Source: Bacteroidales bacterium (lineage in GTDB: Bacteria > Bacteroidota > Bacteroidia > Bacteroidales > VadinHA17). Taken from it: 64,000 bases of DNA. A model generated the notes under the pieces. It ran no database searches, had not been told where the DNA came from, and worked only from the letters and a program-made list of their open reading frames with translations. Positions 8,565-17,063 of the stretch are shown here, one piece after another. The stretch spans positions 73,937 to 137,936 of the forward strand of contig JADKBK010000019.1 of the NCBI GenBank assembly GCA_016715075.1, given 5' to 3'. Position 1 is the first letter of the stretch. Each line of letters starts with the position of its first letter. The position numbers were made by a program, and so were the translations under genes.

Positions 8565-8598
8565 GCCGTCTCATATCAAATTGAGACGGCTTTTTTTT
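8565..8598 (+). terminator. Terminator of pnp
   Basis: GCCGTCTCA at 8565-8573 pairs with TGAGACGGC at 8582-8590, followed by eight T residues. A strong rho-independent terminator 8 bases after the pnp stop. Confidence 0.9.
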
Positions 8599-9216
8599 GA
8601 GATTTTTTGATCTTTTAAGGATGTTTTTATATGGTTTCAAACAGTTCCTTGCGCTTTTTGTTGAACTCTCTATTTTCAATGAGCAAATTAGTTTCCTTTA
8701 TTTTCAAATGTTCATTTCTTGTCTTTTATTGATTTAGTGATTCTGTTTTTGGTTCCTGATGTTTTTCACTGTATTTTTGAGTGCGTTAGGATATGGTTCC
8801 TTTTTGGTTTTGTGGAGCCTCGATCTTTTCAAGGTTTTTTAGTTTAGTACGAGGAGCGTGGGTTTGGAATAATGTTAGTTGAATGTTTCCGCGCTCAACT
8901 TCTTGAGATTTTCAGCCAGTTCACGGGCATAGTTAAGCTCGTTTTACTCCTTATCGACCTGTTTTCTCAGAGCTTTGATTATTGTTTGACTTTTCATTTG
9001 GCTGGTCCCTTTAAAGAAGGTGTCCTTTGAGACACCCTCTTTTTTTCACTATAGTATTCTATACCGGGACAGGTTTTTAAGCCGTGCCAAAAACGGTACG
9101 CCTTTTTAAGACTCCTGCATTCTATTGCAGTAAACAATACTCATTTACATGTGGAATTGAATATGGATATTTTGTAAATATTTTTGGATTTTACTTCCTT
9201 TCTTGGTAAATTATCT
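8599..9216 (-). other. Intergenic region with decayed minus-strand reading frames
   Basis: No intact gene is seen in these ~600 bases. On the minus strand, from 8998 downward, a run of coding-like sequence (MKSQTIIKALRKQVDKE, stop, NELNYARELAENLKKLSAE) is interrupted by many stops down to about 8610, and is Lys-rich. It looks like the remnant of an unrecognised gene, possibly a mobile-element protein, but I cannot name a family. A hairpin GGTGTC/GACACC followed by CTCTTTTTTT at 9019-9046 could end a plus-strand transcript. Confidence 0.35.
9019..9046 (+). terminator. Orphan terminator-like hairpin
   Basis: GGTGTC (9019-9024) and GACACC (9031-9036) flank a six-base loop and are followed by CTCTTTTTTT. 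No intact plus-strand gene precedes it, so it may belong to the decayed sequence upstream. Confidence 0.5.
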
Positions 9217-9224
9217 TAAATTTG
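9217..9224 (+). promoter_or_regulatory. -7 box upstream of TPR lipoprotein
   Basis: TAAATTTG matches TAnnTTTG exactly, 82 bases before the ATG of the next gene. A good -33 element is not visible. The long leader may hold regulatory structure. Confidence 0.45.
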
Positions 9225-9305
9225 CGTTTGTATCGATAATTTTAGATATCTAGTTCATTATTAAACTGGCAACCTAGAAATAATAAACAAATAACACATT
9301 TAACT

Positions 9306-11021
9306 ATGAAAAAATTCAGAAGCTATTTTATCCTTATCCTGGCTGCGACTGTTATGACAAGTTGTAGCGGCCTAAATAAGATGAAGAAAAACTCTAACTT
9401 GGTAAAGTATGAGGTTACACCAAAAGTTCTTCAGACAGATGCTGGTGTTGTTACAGTAACTATTAAAGGTACTTTCCCGGAAAAATATTTTGATAAGAAA
9501 ACTACAGTGACTCTTACTCCGGTTCTGACATATGCAGGTGGTGAAACCGCTTTTGATAAAGTTCAGGTAGTTCAGGGCGAGAGCGTACAGGCAAATAATA
9601 AAGTAATAACATCCAGCGGGGGTGACTTTACCTATACCGCTTCTGTTCCATACACTGATGCAATGAAACTCTCAGAACTCAATTTGAGAATCAAGGCTGT
9701 CAGAGGAAACAAAAACCTCGATTTTGAGCCTGTAAAGCTTGCTGATGGTGTTATCGCTACAGCAACACTTGTTGAAAAACACGGCAGGGCTGTTATTATG
9801 AAAGACAATTTTGTCAGAATATTACCGGAAACTCAGGTAGCTGATATCAACTACCCGATTAACAGGTCAGAAATCCTCAGCAAAGAGCTCAAGGCTGAAG
9901 ATATTGCACTGCTTAAGGCATATATCAAAGCAGTTACTGCCGATCCAAACAAACAGTTTAAAAGTACTGTTGTCAGTTCTTATGCTTCTCCTGACGGTTC
10001 AATGAAGATCAATGAGCCACTGTCTGAGAAAAGAGGAGTAGTTGCTGATAAATTCATCAAGAAAGAATTTGGAAAAATAGAAGCTGCTAAAGCTGCTAAC
10101 TTCTTTGATTCAAAAACAACTCCTGAAGACTGGGACGGTTTCAAAACTGAAGTGGAAAATTCATCAATTCAGGATAAAGACCTTATTTTGCGTGTTTTAT
10201 CAATGTATTCCGATCCTGACGTTCGCGAAAAAGAGATCAAGAACATGGCAGCAGCATTTGAAACTCTGAAAACAGACATCCTCCCAAGACTGAGAAGATC
10301 AAAAATGATGATCAACGTTGATAAGATCGGAAGAACTGATGATCAGATCCTTGCAACAATGAAATCAGATCCAAAAGCTCTGAGTCTTGAAGAGATGCTT
10401 TACGCAGCCACACTGACAAAAGACGTTAACGAGCAGCTCAGTTTCTATCAGACCACAGCTCAGAACTTCCCGAAATGTATTCGTGCACACAATAACATTG
10501 GTGTTACATTAATGTCTCTCGGAAAAGTTGATGAAGCTGTTGTAGAATTTGAAGCTGCAAAGACTATTCAGAATAATGATGTTGTTAAGAATAACCTCGG
10601 CTTCGCTGCTCTTGTAAAAGGAGATATTGCAAAAGCTGATGGTTACTTCACCTCAATGACAGCAGCAACACCTGAGTCAAAATGGGGACAGGGCGTTATC
10701 GCAATAACCAAAGGCGAATATGACAAAGCTGTTAATCTGTTCGGAACAGAGCCTTGCTTCAACCTGGCCCTTGCACAGGTTCTAAAAGGTGATGTCAACA
10801 AGGCAAAAGCAACTCTCGACGGCATGAAGGAACTCTGCAAATGCGGAAAACCATCATATCTTAAAGCAGTTGTCGGTGCACGTCTCGATGACAAAAACTA
10901 TATGATCGCAGGTCTTAAAGAAGCTATTGCATTCAAAGCTGATTGGAAAGCTTATGCAAAAACTGATATTGAATTTGGTAAGTACTTCAATGATGATACT
11001 TTCAAGTCAATCGTTCAGTAA
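9306..11021 (+). CDS. Outer-membrane lipoprotein with OmpA-like and TPR regions
   Basis: A 571-residue secreted lipoprotein: MKKFRSYFILILAATVMTSC has a signal peptide and a lipobox ending at Cys20. The first ~160 residues are beta-rich (VTVTIKGTFP, VTLTPVLTY), typical of an Ig-like domain. About residues 215-255 (SSYASPDGSMKINEPLSEKR) resemble an OmpA-type segment, as SxxDGxxxxNxxLSxxRA is the usual loop. From about residue 390 there are tetratricopeptide-like helices (HNNIGVTLMSLGKVDEAVVEFEAA). Several Bacteroidota outer-membrane proteins have this architecture; a structural or peptidoglycan-anchoring role is likely but not proven. It is monocistronic, with its own promoter box and a strong terminator. 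Confidence 0.75.
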   Translation: MKKFRSYFILILAATVMTSCSGLNKMKKNSNLVKYEVTPKVLQTDAGVVTVTIKGTFPEKYFDKKTTVTLTPVLTYAGGETAFDKVQVVQGESVQANNKVITSSGGDFTYTASVPYTDAMKLSELNLRIKAVRGNKNLDFEPVKLADGVIATATLVEKHGRAVIMKDNFVRILPETQVADINYPINRSEILSKELKAEDIALLKAYIKAVTADPNKQFKSTVVSSYASPDGSMKINEPLSEKRGVVADKFIKKEFGKIEAAKAANFFDSKTTPEDWDGFKTEVENSSIQDKDLILRVLSMYSDPDVREKEIKNMAAAFETLKTDILPRLRRSKMMINVDKIGRTDDQILATMKSDPKALSLEEMLYAATLTKDVNEQLSFYQTTAQNFPKCIRAHNNIGVTLMSLGKVDEAVVEFEAAKTIQNNDVVKNNLGFAALVKGDIAKADGYFTSMTAATPESKWGQGVIAITKGEYDKAVNLFGTEPCFNLALAQVLKGDVNKAKATLDGMKELCKCGKPSYLKAVVGARLDDKNYMIAGLKEAIAFKADWKAYAKTDIEFGKYFNDDTFKSIVQ

Positions 11022-11035
11022 ATATTATTTCTAAT

Positions 11036-11070
11036 AAAAAAAGGCTGCCGGAAATGGCAGCCTTTTTTTT
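11036..11070 (+). terminator. Terminator of TPR lipoprotein gene
   Basis: An A run, then AGGCTGCC / GGCAGCCT with a short loop and eight T residues, 15 bases after the stop codon. Confidence 0.9.
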
Positions 11071-11466
11071 ATATCGCCTCACCCCAACCCCCTTTCTTTT
11101 TAATCCGCCTCACCCCAATGGGTCTGTTGAAAAAGTACTTCGTGTGCCTTAGTGCTTCCCGATAGCCATCGGGACTTTTTGTGTCATTCGTGTTTAATTG
11201 TAAAATACTTAACCACAAAGGGTCACAAAGTACAACACAAAGGAACACAAAGGAAAGACCGTATTTAGATGACTTTTTAGACATCCACCTAAAAACCTTA
11301 TTATATGATTCTTCCTCCCCTTCTCTCCCGGGAGAAGGGGGCGGGGGATGAGTTATAACAAAATGGGAGAAGTGGTCGGGGGATGAGGTAAAACAAAATG
11401 GGAGAAGGGGTCGTGGAATGAGGTTTAACAAAACGCGTGAAGCAGCTAAGGGGTCGGGTGATGAGG
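11071..11466. repeat. Repeat-rich intergenic region
   Basis: Three kinds of repeat lie between the lipoprotein and the methyltransferase gene. At 11157-11174 is the palindrome TCCCGATAGCCATCGGGA, which recurs at 19444 and 37330. At 11212-11250 are CACAAAG-type short-period copies. At about 11331-11466 a degenerate tandem repeat of roughly 35 bases (GGGAGAAGGGG-TCGGGGGATGAGG-TAAAACAAAAT) occurs three to four times and runs into the 3' end of the methyltransferase gene, supplying its last codons. Confidence 0.7.
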
Positions 11467-11982
11467 CCTGTTCAATTCCCATAACACAATTCCTGTACTT
11501 ATCGCAATATTGAATGAGTGCTTGGTCCCGAACTGTGGGATCTCAATACAGGAATCACAATTATTCAGCACCTCCTGGTCAACGCCATTGATCTCATGTC
11601 CGAAGATCAGGGCATACTTTGCATCAGGTTCAGCCGGGAACTTATCAAGATCGGTGGATCCTTCAGCCTGTTCAATTCCGATAATCTTATAACCCTCTTC
11701 TTTTAGACTGGTAACAGCACTTAAGGTATTTGGGAAATATTTCCAGGAAACCGATTCCGTTGCACCAAGGGCTGTCTTCTGGATCTCCCTGTTGGGTGGT
11801 GTGGCTGTTATTCCGCAGAGATATATTGCTTCCACGGCGAATGCATCAGCTGTACGGAAAATGGAACCTACATTGCTCTGACTCCTTACATTATCAAGGA
11901 CAATGACAAAAGGTGATTTTTTGGATTTACGGAATTCTTCTACCGTCTTTCTCTCAAGTTCTTTGTTAAGAAGCTTCCGCAT
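11446..11982 (-). CDS. TrmH/SpoU-family RNA 2'-O-methyltransferase
   Basis: A 178-residue SPOUT-class methyltransferase acting on tRNA or rRNA ribose with SAM. All three SpoU motifs are present: VLDNVRSQSNVGSIFRTADAF near residue 29, YALIFGHEINGVDQEVL near 124, and the SAM-binding knot IEIPQFGTKHSFNIAISTGIVLWEL near 146. Which RNA position it modifies cannot be read from the sequence. The last seven residues (RPHHPTP) come from the intergenic tandem repeat, so the original C-terminus was probably replaced or extended by repeat DNA. It stands alone on the minus strand. Confidence 0.88.
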   Translation of the reverse strand: MRKLLNKELERKTVEEFRKSKKSPFVIVLDNVRSQSNVGSIFRTADAFAVEAIYLCGITATPPNREIQKTALGATESVSWKYFPNTLSAVTSLKEEGYKIIGIEQAEGSTDLDKFPAEPDAKYALIFGHEINGVDQEVLNNCDSCIEIPQFGTKHSFNIAISTGIVLWELNRPHHPTP

Positions 11983-12082
11983 TTTTTATGCAAAATAAAT
12001 AAATAATCTCGTATTTATTATTATTTTGTGACCCTCGGATTCTAAATTAAATCATTTGTTTTAATAACTAAAATTTCAAAGG

Positions 12083-13276
12083 ATGAATGTTCATGAATTT
12101 CAGGGGAAGTCGTTACTCAAAGCATATAATGTTGATATCCAGGAAGGTTTTGTAGCTGAAACCCCTGAGCAGGCAGTCACCGTTGCACATCAGTTGAAGG
12201 AAAAATTCGGATCTGATTTTTTTGTTGTTAAAGCACAAATTCATGCAGGAGGAAGAGGAAAAGGAGGAGGAGTAAAGCTTGCAAAATCAATTGAGGAAGC
12301 AGGAAAGATTGCAAGCCAGATTTTGGGCATGCAATTGATAACGCCTCAGACAGGGCCGGAAGGAAAAAAGGTTAACAGGGTATTGATCGCCCAGGATGTA
12401 TATTATAAGGGAGAAACAGATCCCAAGGAGTTTTATATCAGTATACTTCTGAATCGCGACAGCGGGAAATATACCTTTCTCTATTCACCTGAAGGCGGAA
12501 TGTCGATCGAAGAGGTGGCAGAAAAAACACCCGATCGTATTTTCACGGAGGAAATTGATCCGGCAATAGGTTTACAGGCCTACCAAACCAGGAATATTGG
12601 ATTTAAACTTGGCCTGTCAGGATTAGCATTTAAAAATATGCAGACATTCCTTACAGGGATTTATGAGACATTTAAAAGTTGCGATGCCACGCTCCTGGAG
12701 ATCAACCCTGCTTTGAAAACAAGCGATAACAGGGTCCTTGCTGTCGATTGCAAGCTTGTACTTGATGATAACGCATTATACAGACAGGCTGATCTGGCAG
12801 GTATGAGAGATTTCTCCGAAGAGGATCCCGTGGAAGTGGAGGCAGGAAAACATAATCTGAATTTTGTAAAGCTGGACGGAAATGTTGGTTGCATGGTCAA
12901 TGGGGCAGGTCTGGCTATGGCTACAATGGATATAATCAAGCTCTCGGGCGGTTCTCCTGCTAATTTCCTTGATGTGGGAGGAGGCGCAAATCCAAAAACT
13001 GTCGAAGCAGGTTTCAGAATAATCCTGAAAGATCCGGCAGTGAAAGCAATACTGATAAATATATTCGGAGGCATTGTCAGATGCGACAGGGTGGCTAATG
13101 GAGTTGTAGAGGCTTACAAATCGATAGGTGAGATCCATGTTCCTGTAATTGTAAGATTGCAGGGCACCAATGCAGAGGAGGCAAAAAAGATCATTGATAA
13201 TTCAGGCCTTGCAGTCTTCTCCGCAAGTTCTTTCAGCGATGCAGCAGCTCTTGTAACGAAGGTTCTGAGTCAGTAA
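12083..13276 (+). CDS. sucC: Succinyl-CoA synthetase beta subunit (ADP-forming)
   Basis: Together with SucD it interconverts succinyl-CoA and succinate with formation of ATP in the TCA cycle. The 397-residue length is standard. The ATP-grasp domain is at the N-terminus (MNVHEFQGKSLLKAYNV, QIHAGGRGKGGGVKLA near residue 53, LLEINPALKTSDNRVLAVDCKL near 200), and the CoA-ligase-type domain follows, with GAGLAMATMDIIKLSGG and FLDVGGGA. The partner gene sucD is not next to it in this window, so the subunits are encoded apart, as is common in Bacteroidota. Confidence 0.95.
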   Translation: MNVHEFQGKSLLKAYNVDIQEGFVAETPEQAVTVAHQLKEKFGSDFFVVKAQIHAGGRGKGGGVKLAKSIEEAGKIASQILGMQLITPQTGPEGKKVNRVLIAQDVYYKGETDPKEFYISILLNRDSGKYTFLYSPEGGMSIEEVAEKTPDRIFTEEIDPAIGLQAYQTRNIGFKLGLSGLAFKNMQTFLTGIYETFKSCDATLLEINPALKTSDNRVLAVDCKLVLDDNALYRQADLAGMRDFSEEDPVEVEAGKHNLNFVKLDGNVGCMVNGAGLAMATMDIIKLSGGSPANFLDVGGGANPKTVEAGFRIILKDPAVKAILINIFGGIVRCDRVANGVVEAYKSIGEIHVPVIVRLQGTNAEEAKKIIDNSGLAVFSASSFSDAAALVTKVLSQ

Positions 13277-13330
13277 TACTGAATAGATACCGGTATTGTC
13301 CGGAAATCAGATTCAAACAGAACCCTGTTA

Positions 13331-14014
13331 ATGATAAACCGCAGTATAAATACAAAGATCCTGCTTAAGATTTCTATTGTTGTAGCAGTATCTTTTTCCC
13401 TGTTGATCTTAATTGAGAGCAGAGGTCATCCCGCAAGATATTTCAGCACCCGCTGCCTCAGTTACCGGCAAAAGGATTTCAGCAGGAAACTTAATGACAG
13501 GATTGTTGATTATTCCGCGGAAGCAAAACAGCGGGGAATAAGTCCATGCAAGAGTGACAGGGAGCTCAAGCAAAGGATATCAGAAGGAAAACTTGTAAGA
13601 GTACGGTCAGGGAGGAAGTATCTTATTGACAGAATGACCTTCAGCTATCCTGCCGTTACAGGTGAGAGTAAGATTCTTCTTGACGAGATATCCAGGAGAT
13701 TCAGGGAAAAAGTTGCCCAAAAAGGTCTGTACGGATCGAGGTTTTACATAACCTCAATGACAAGAAAACCTGAAGGATTGAAGAATCTGCGGCGTTACAA
13801 CAGCAATTCATCAGCCAATAGCCCTCACCTCTATGGGAATGCTTTCGATATCAGCTATAAAAGGTTCTCGGTAAGAAAGATGTTCCTGACCAATTGTGAT
13901 AAGAAATATCTTAAGGAAGCCCTTGCCGAAGTGATATGGGACCTTCGTGCAGAACACCGTTGCTGGGCAACATATGAAAGAATGCAAAACTGTTTTCATG
14001 TTGTTGCCCGTTGA
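13331..14014 (+). CDS. Secreted M15-like peptidase (DUF5715-type)
   Basis: A 227-residue protein with an N-terminal membrane/signal segment (residues 8-26). The zinc-peptidase M15 pattern is visible: SPHLYGNAFDISY (His-x6-Asp) near residue 159 and CFHVV near the C-terminus, which would give the third zinc ligand. M15 enzymes such as VanX/VanY and DD-carboxypeptidases cleave D-Ala peptides of peptidoglycan, so a periplasmic cell-wall role is likely. The family assignment to DUF5715 is from memory and less certain than the fold. It starts 54 bases after sucC. Confidence 0.65.
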   Translation: MINRSINTKILLKISIVVAVSFSLLILIESRGHPARYFSTRCLSYRQKDFSRKLNDRIVDYSAEAKQRGISPCKSDRELKQRISEGKLVRVRSGRKYLIDRMTFSYPAVTGESKILLDEISRRFREKVAQKGLYGSRFYITSMTRKPEGLKNLRRYNSNSSANSPHLYGNAFDISYKRFSVRKMFLTNCDKKYLKEALAEVIWDLRAEHRCWATYERMQNCFHVVAR

Positions 14015-14025
14015 GAGTTCTTAAT

Positions 14026-14238
14026 TTATTTTTTTTTATGGGAACCGTCGCAAAATGGTTTATTATCTGATTTTCCGCACCTGCATAAATAGACCTCCTT
14101 TGGAAAATCCTCAGTTCCTCTTTGCATATCTTTTAAAAAAATATTCCCTGATATTTTTAGCGGTCCCGAATCAATCACTTCAATAATTGCCTGGGTTTTG
14201 TTTTGTTTCTTCTCTTCCATTACTGCAATATTAACCAT
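14026..14238 (-). CDS. CDGSH iron-sulfur domain protein
   Basis: A small protein with one CDGSH motif near its end: CRCGKSDNKPFCDGSH, whose three Cys and one His bind a 2Fe-2S cluster. The frame is open back to 14352, but that part overlaps the neighbouring gene. ATG 14238 (MVNIAVMEEKKQ) overlaps the stop of the upstream gene by 8 bases, and ATG 14220 (MEEKKQNKTQ) starts 10 bases after it; either allows coupling. The body (EVIDSGPLKISGNI) is similar to the end of the upstream protein (MVDGPIVLKGNFSI), so the two CDGSH domains are probably duplicates. Confidence 0.75.
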   Translation of the reverse strand: MVNIAVMEEKKQNKTQAIIEVIDSGPLKISGNIFLKDMQRGTEDFPKEVYLCRCGKSDNKPFCDGSHKKK

Positions 14239-14746
14239 TAAAGCCGATTTTCCTGTGGCGGCCATCACAGAAGGGCTGATGATCGCTTTCTCCGCACCTG
14301 CAAATTGAAATAATTCCATCCTGCACATCCTTGCTGATATCACTGTATGCAATTGAGAAATTACCCTTGAGAACTATTGGCCCGTCAACCATTATTTTAA
14401 CTGATACAGGTTCGGCTTCTTCGATAATCTCTTTAGTCTCCATTAGATCAGGTCTTCTGAATTTGATGTGATTCACCTGATCATTTCCTACAGCATCATT
14501 TCTGGCTTCGTCATTCCATTTCCACGTAAGGGCATCTGTCGGGCATAAATTAACAATTTCAATGATTTTGTCAGTATCTGAGCCATTCATGTCGATCCAT
14601 GGGCGCCTGCTAGGGTCAAAGACTTCAATTAACTCCCTGTAGCAATATGAAGCGTGAACACACGCTGATGGTTTCCAATATACTGTTATGTCATTGTTCT
14701 TATATCTTTTGCCCCCTGTGAACTTACTATCATTCCTTTCCATCAC
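14231..14746 (-). CDS. Divergent 4Fe-4S mono-cluster domain fused to CDGSH domain
   Basis: A 171-residue protein with two iron-sulfur modules. Residues 15-75 match the Fer4_19-type domain (YWKPSACVHASYCYREL, then IVNLCPTDALTWKW), and residues 115-166 are a CDGSH-type domain ending CRCGESDHQPFCDGRH, where the canonical SH is RH. The combination is known in small redox or Fe-S-sensing proteins of bacteria; no partner enzyme is visible nearby, so the role is unknown. The gene heads a two-gene minus-strand operon with a second CDGSH protein. Confidence 0.8.
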   Translation of the reverse strand: MMERNDSKFTGGKRYKNNDITVYWKPSACVHASYCYRELIEVFDPSRRPWIDMNGSDTDKIIEIVNLCPTDALTWKWNDEARNDAVGNDQVNHIKFRRPDLMETKEIIEEAEPVSVKIMVDGPIVLKGNFSIAYSDISKDVQDGIISICRCGESDHQPFCDGRHRKIGFNG

Positions 14747-15097
14747 TTAACCTGTTATGTGTTATTAAAGGGTTTCTTACATAAACATCACTAAACATAC
14801 TTATTATCAAATCATTACCATGTATGATAAGTGTGAGGCAATGTTCACTGTCCAAGGTTGCAATTTAATATTTTTAAAAATACCAGTGACAGAGTATTAT
14901 AATGAATAATTATTTTTGAAACATATCATATGTTAAGTGCTCAAAATTCATTTATTTAGCACCGCAATGATTGAAGTGATGATTTTGCAGTCAGGATGTA
15001 AATAATCAATCTGATCATTGGATTTTTTGTTAATTTGCATTAAATACTCTTTTTGCTGAAATCAGCAGTGTACCTGATTCAGAAGAGCAAAATAATT
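14747..15097. other. Divergent intergenic region, no gene seen
   Basis: About 350 AT-rich bases separate the minus-strand CDGSH operon from the plus-strand histidine kinase gene. It must hold both promoters, but no exact TAnnTTTG box with a matching -33 was found. No repeat or RNA gene is recognisable. Confidence 0.4.
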
Positions 15098-16999
15098 ATG
15101 ATTAGAGGTTGGAACAAACAAATGAGATTAAGCGCAGGAAATTTACTTCTCCCGGGCTTGATATTTGTATTTCTTTTCTTCACAGCCCAATCCTATCCGG
15201 CAGGCATTCACAATGATGTACTTTCTTCCTATCGTTCCAATGCAACTGTAATCCTTTCCGGCTCTTCCGTTAACTTTTACATTTTACTACTTGTAATGCT
15301 GATTGTCATTTGTGTTGTGATATTATTCTTCTCGGTGAGGCTAAGAAAAGTTAATTTGCAGCTTAAAGGGAAGAACAGGCAGATACTTAATATAAATAAT
15401 GACCTTCAGAAATTAAATAAAGAGCTGGAACTTCAGAAGGACCAGATCACAAAAGAATATTACGAATCGGATAAATTTTACAGGATGGTGGTGCAATCAG
15501 CAGATGACAGCATCTCATTCTTCGATAAAGACTGGACCCTGAAATATGCCAATGCCGCTTTTTTTAAACAGATAGGATATGAGAGGGATGAATATGAAAC
15601 CATAGATCCTAAGGGTTTTATTCATCCTGACGATCAGGATTATCAGCCCAGAAGGGTTCAGACCCTCCTTAGTACCGGGTTTTTTGAAAGTGAGCTGAGA
15701 CTGAGGCATAAGGACAATCATTATGTTAATCTGTCCACCCGGTCGGTAACTGTAAGAGATGACAATGGAGAGGTGCTGGGATCGCTCACAATATCGCGCG
15801 ATATAACCAAGCTAAAACAGACCCATGAAGCCCTTATTAAGGCTAATCTGGAATCGGAGGCTAGCAGTCGTCTTAAATCAAGCTTCCTGGCTAATATCTC
15901 TCATGAGATAAGAACTCCTTTGAACAGTGTGGTCGGCTTTGCAAACCTCTTGCTGGCAAATAATCTGACACAGGAGGTGAGGGAAGACTATATTGAACAC
16001 ATAAACTATAACAGCGAAAAGCTGCTTCAGATAATTGGTGATATCATCGACCTGTCACGACTGGAGAGTTCACAGATTGAGATCTCGTATGAGGAGACTT
16101 CGCTTACCGGAATTGTCAATGAGATTATAGAAGATGCCAGGCAGGTGATCAAGCGAAATGAGAAGCCAATAATTCTGAATGTGAATAACAGGTTCACTGA
16201 CAGCGGAGATCTGATCTTTACAGACAGGATATGGCTTAAAAGAGTATTGAATCATCTTATGGATAATGCAGTGAAATTTACTCTTGACGGATCGATAGAG
16301 TTTTCATATATGCGTGAAAATGATAAGATTCTCTTTAAGATAAAAGATACAGGGATCGGTATCAATAAAGAGAATCTCGGGAGAATTTTTGAAGAGTTCC
16401 GACAGGAAGTTGATGGTCATCACAGGCCATTTGAGGGTCTTGGTATCGGGTTAACTCTTGCAAAAGAGGTTGTTGAAAGAATGGGAGGAAGGATATTCGT
16501 TCAGTCTGAGAAAGGGATTGGTTCCGAATTCAGCTTCTCAATTCCCTACAGACCGGCCGGAAGCCCTAAAGTCAGGATTGTACCTGTAAGCAGTGAACAG
16601 GCTCAGAAACCAATAGACTGGAGCTATAAAAAATGCCTGCTTGTTGATGATAATAAGGATGTCCTTATTTACCTGCACAGGATATTGATCGATACGGGTG
16701 TTTCAGTAATAACTGCCCGCAGCGGTTTTGAAGCAATTGAACTGATCAAGGCGATACCGGATATTGATGTTGTTTTACTCGATATGCAAATGCCTGAAAT
16801 GAACGGTATTGAAGCCACAAAGGAGATCAGGAAAATCAGGAAGAACCTTCCAATAATAGCTCAGACGGCATTTATCTTTGAAGATGATAAGGATATTATT
16901 CTCGAAGCTGGTTGCGATGCATGCCTTATCAAGCCTATCAAAAAAGAGCATCTCCTGAGTGTGATGTCGGATTTTGTAAAATCAGACCATCCCCTTTAA
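15098..16999 (+). CDS. Hybrid sensor histidine kinase with PAS and receiver domains
   Basis: A membrane-bound hybrid two-component kinase. The frame is open from TTG 15053; ATG 15098 (MIRGWNKQMRL) or ATG 15122 are more likely starts. Domains in order: signal/TM segment (about residues 14-32), a second TM (YILLLVMLIVICVVILFF, near 67-85), a coiled coil, a PAS domain (about 130-255, with FFDKDWTLKYANAAFF), HisKA with ANISHEIRTPLNSVVGF (phospho-His), HATPase_c with the N box (LMDNAVKFT) and G boxes (DTGIGINKENLGRIF, GLGIGLTLAKEVVERMGG), and a receiver domain (LLVDDNKDVL, LLDMQMPEMNG, TAF and the Lys in CLIKPIKKEH). The periplasmic stretch is short (about 35 residues), so the PAS domain is probably the sensor. 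No response regulator gene is adjacent. Confidence 0.88.
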   Translation: MIRGWNKQMRLSAGNLLLPGLIFVFLFFTAQSYPAGIHNDVLSSYRSNATVILSGSSVNFYILLLVMLIVICVVILFFSVRLRKVNLQLKGKNRQILNINNDLQKLNKELELQKDQITKEYYESDKFYRMVVQSADDSISFFDKDWTLKYANAAFFKQIGYERDEYETIDPKGFIHPDDQDYQPRRVQTLLSTGFFESELRLRHKDNHYVNLSTRSVTVRDDNGEVLGSLTISRDITKLKQTHEALIKANLESEASSRLKSSFLANISHEIRTPLNSVVGFANLLLANNLTQEVREDYIEHINYNSEKLLQIIGDIIDLSRLESSQIEISYEETSLTGIVNEIIEDARQVIKRNEKPIILNVNNRFTDSGDLIFTDRIWLKRVLNHLMDNAVKFTLDGSIEFSYMRENDKILFKIKDTGIGINKENLGRIFEEFRQEVDGHHRPFEGLGIGLTLAKEVVERMGGRIFVQSEKGIGSEFSFSIPYRPAGSPKVRIVPVSSEQAQKPIDWSYKKCLLVDDNKDVLIYLHRILIDTGVSVITARSGFEAIELIKAIPDIDVVLLDMQMPEMNGIEATKEIRKIRKNLPIIAQTAFIFEDDKDIILEAGCDACLIKPIKKEHLLSVMSDFVKSDHPL

Positions 17000-17000
17000 T

Positions 17001-17008
17001 TATTTTTG
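17001..17008 (+). promoter_or_regulatory. -7 box for priA
   Basis: TATTTTTG fits TAnnTTTG, 55 bases before the priA ATG. A TTTG at 16973-16976 lies 24 bases upstream, slightly further than usual. Confidence 0.4.
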
Positions 17009-17063
17009 ATATTAAATTCTGCTTTTTTAAAGGTACATTGTACGGTGACTTATTTACCTACGA

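Noticed and set aside
11331..11466. CRISPR-like repeat
   Set aside because: Units are degenerate, directly abutting and too few; no spacers.
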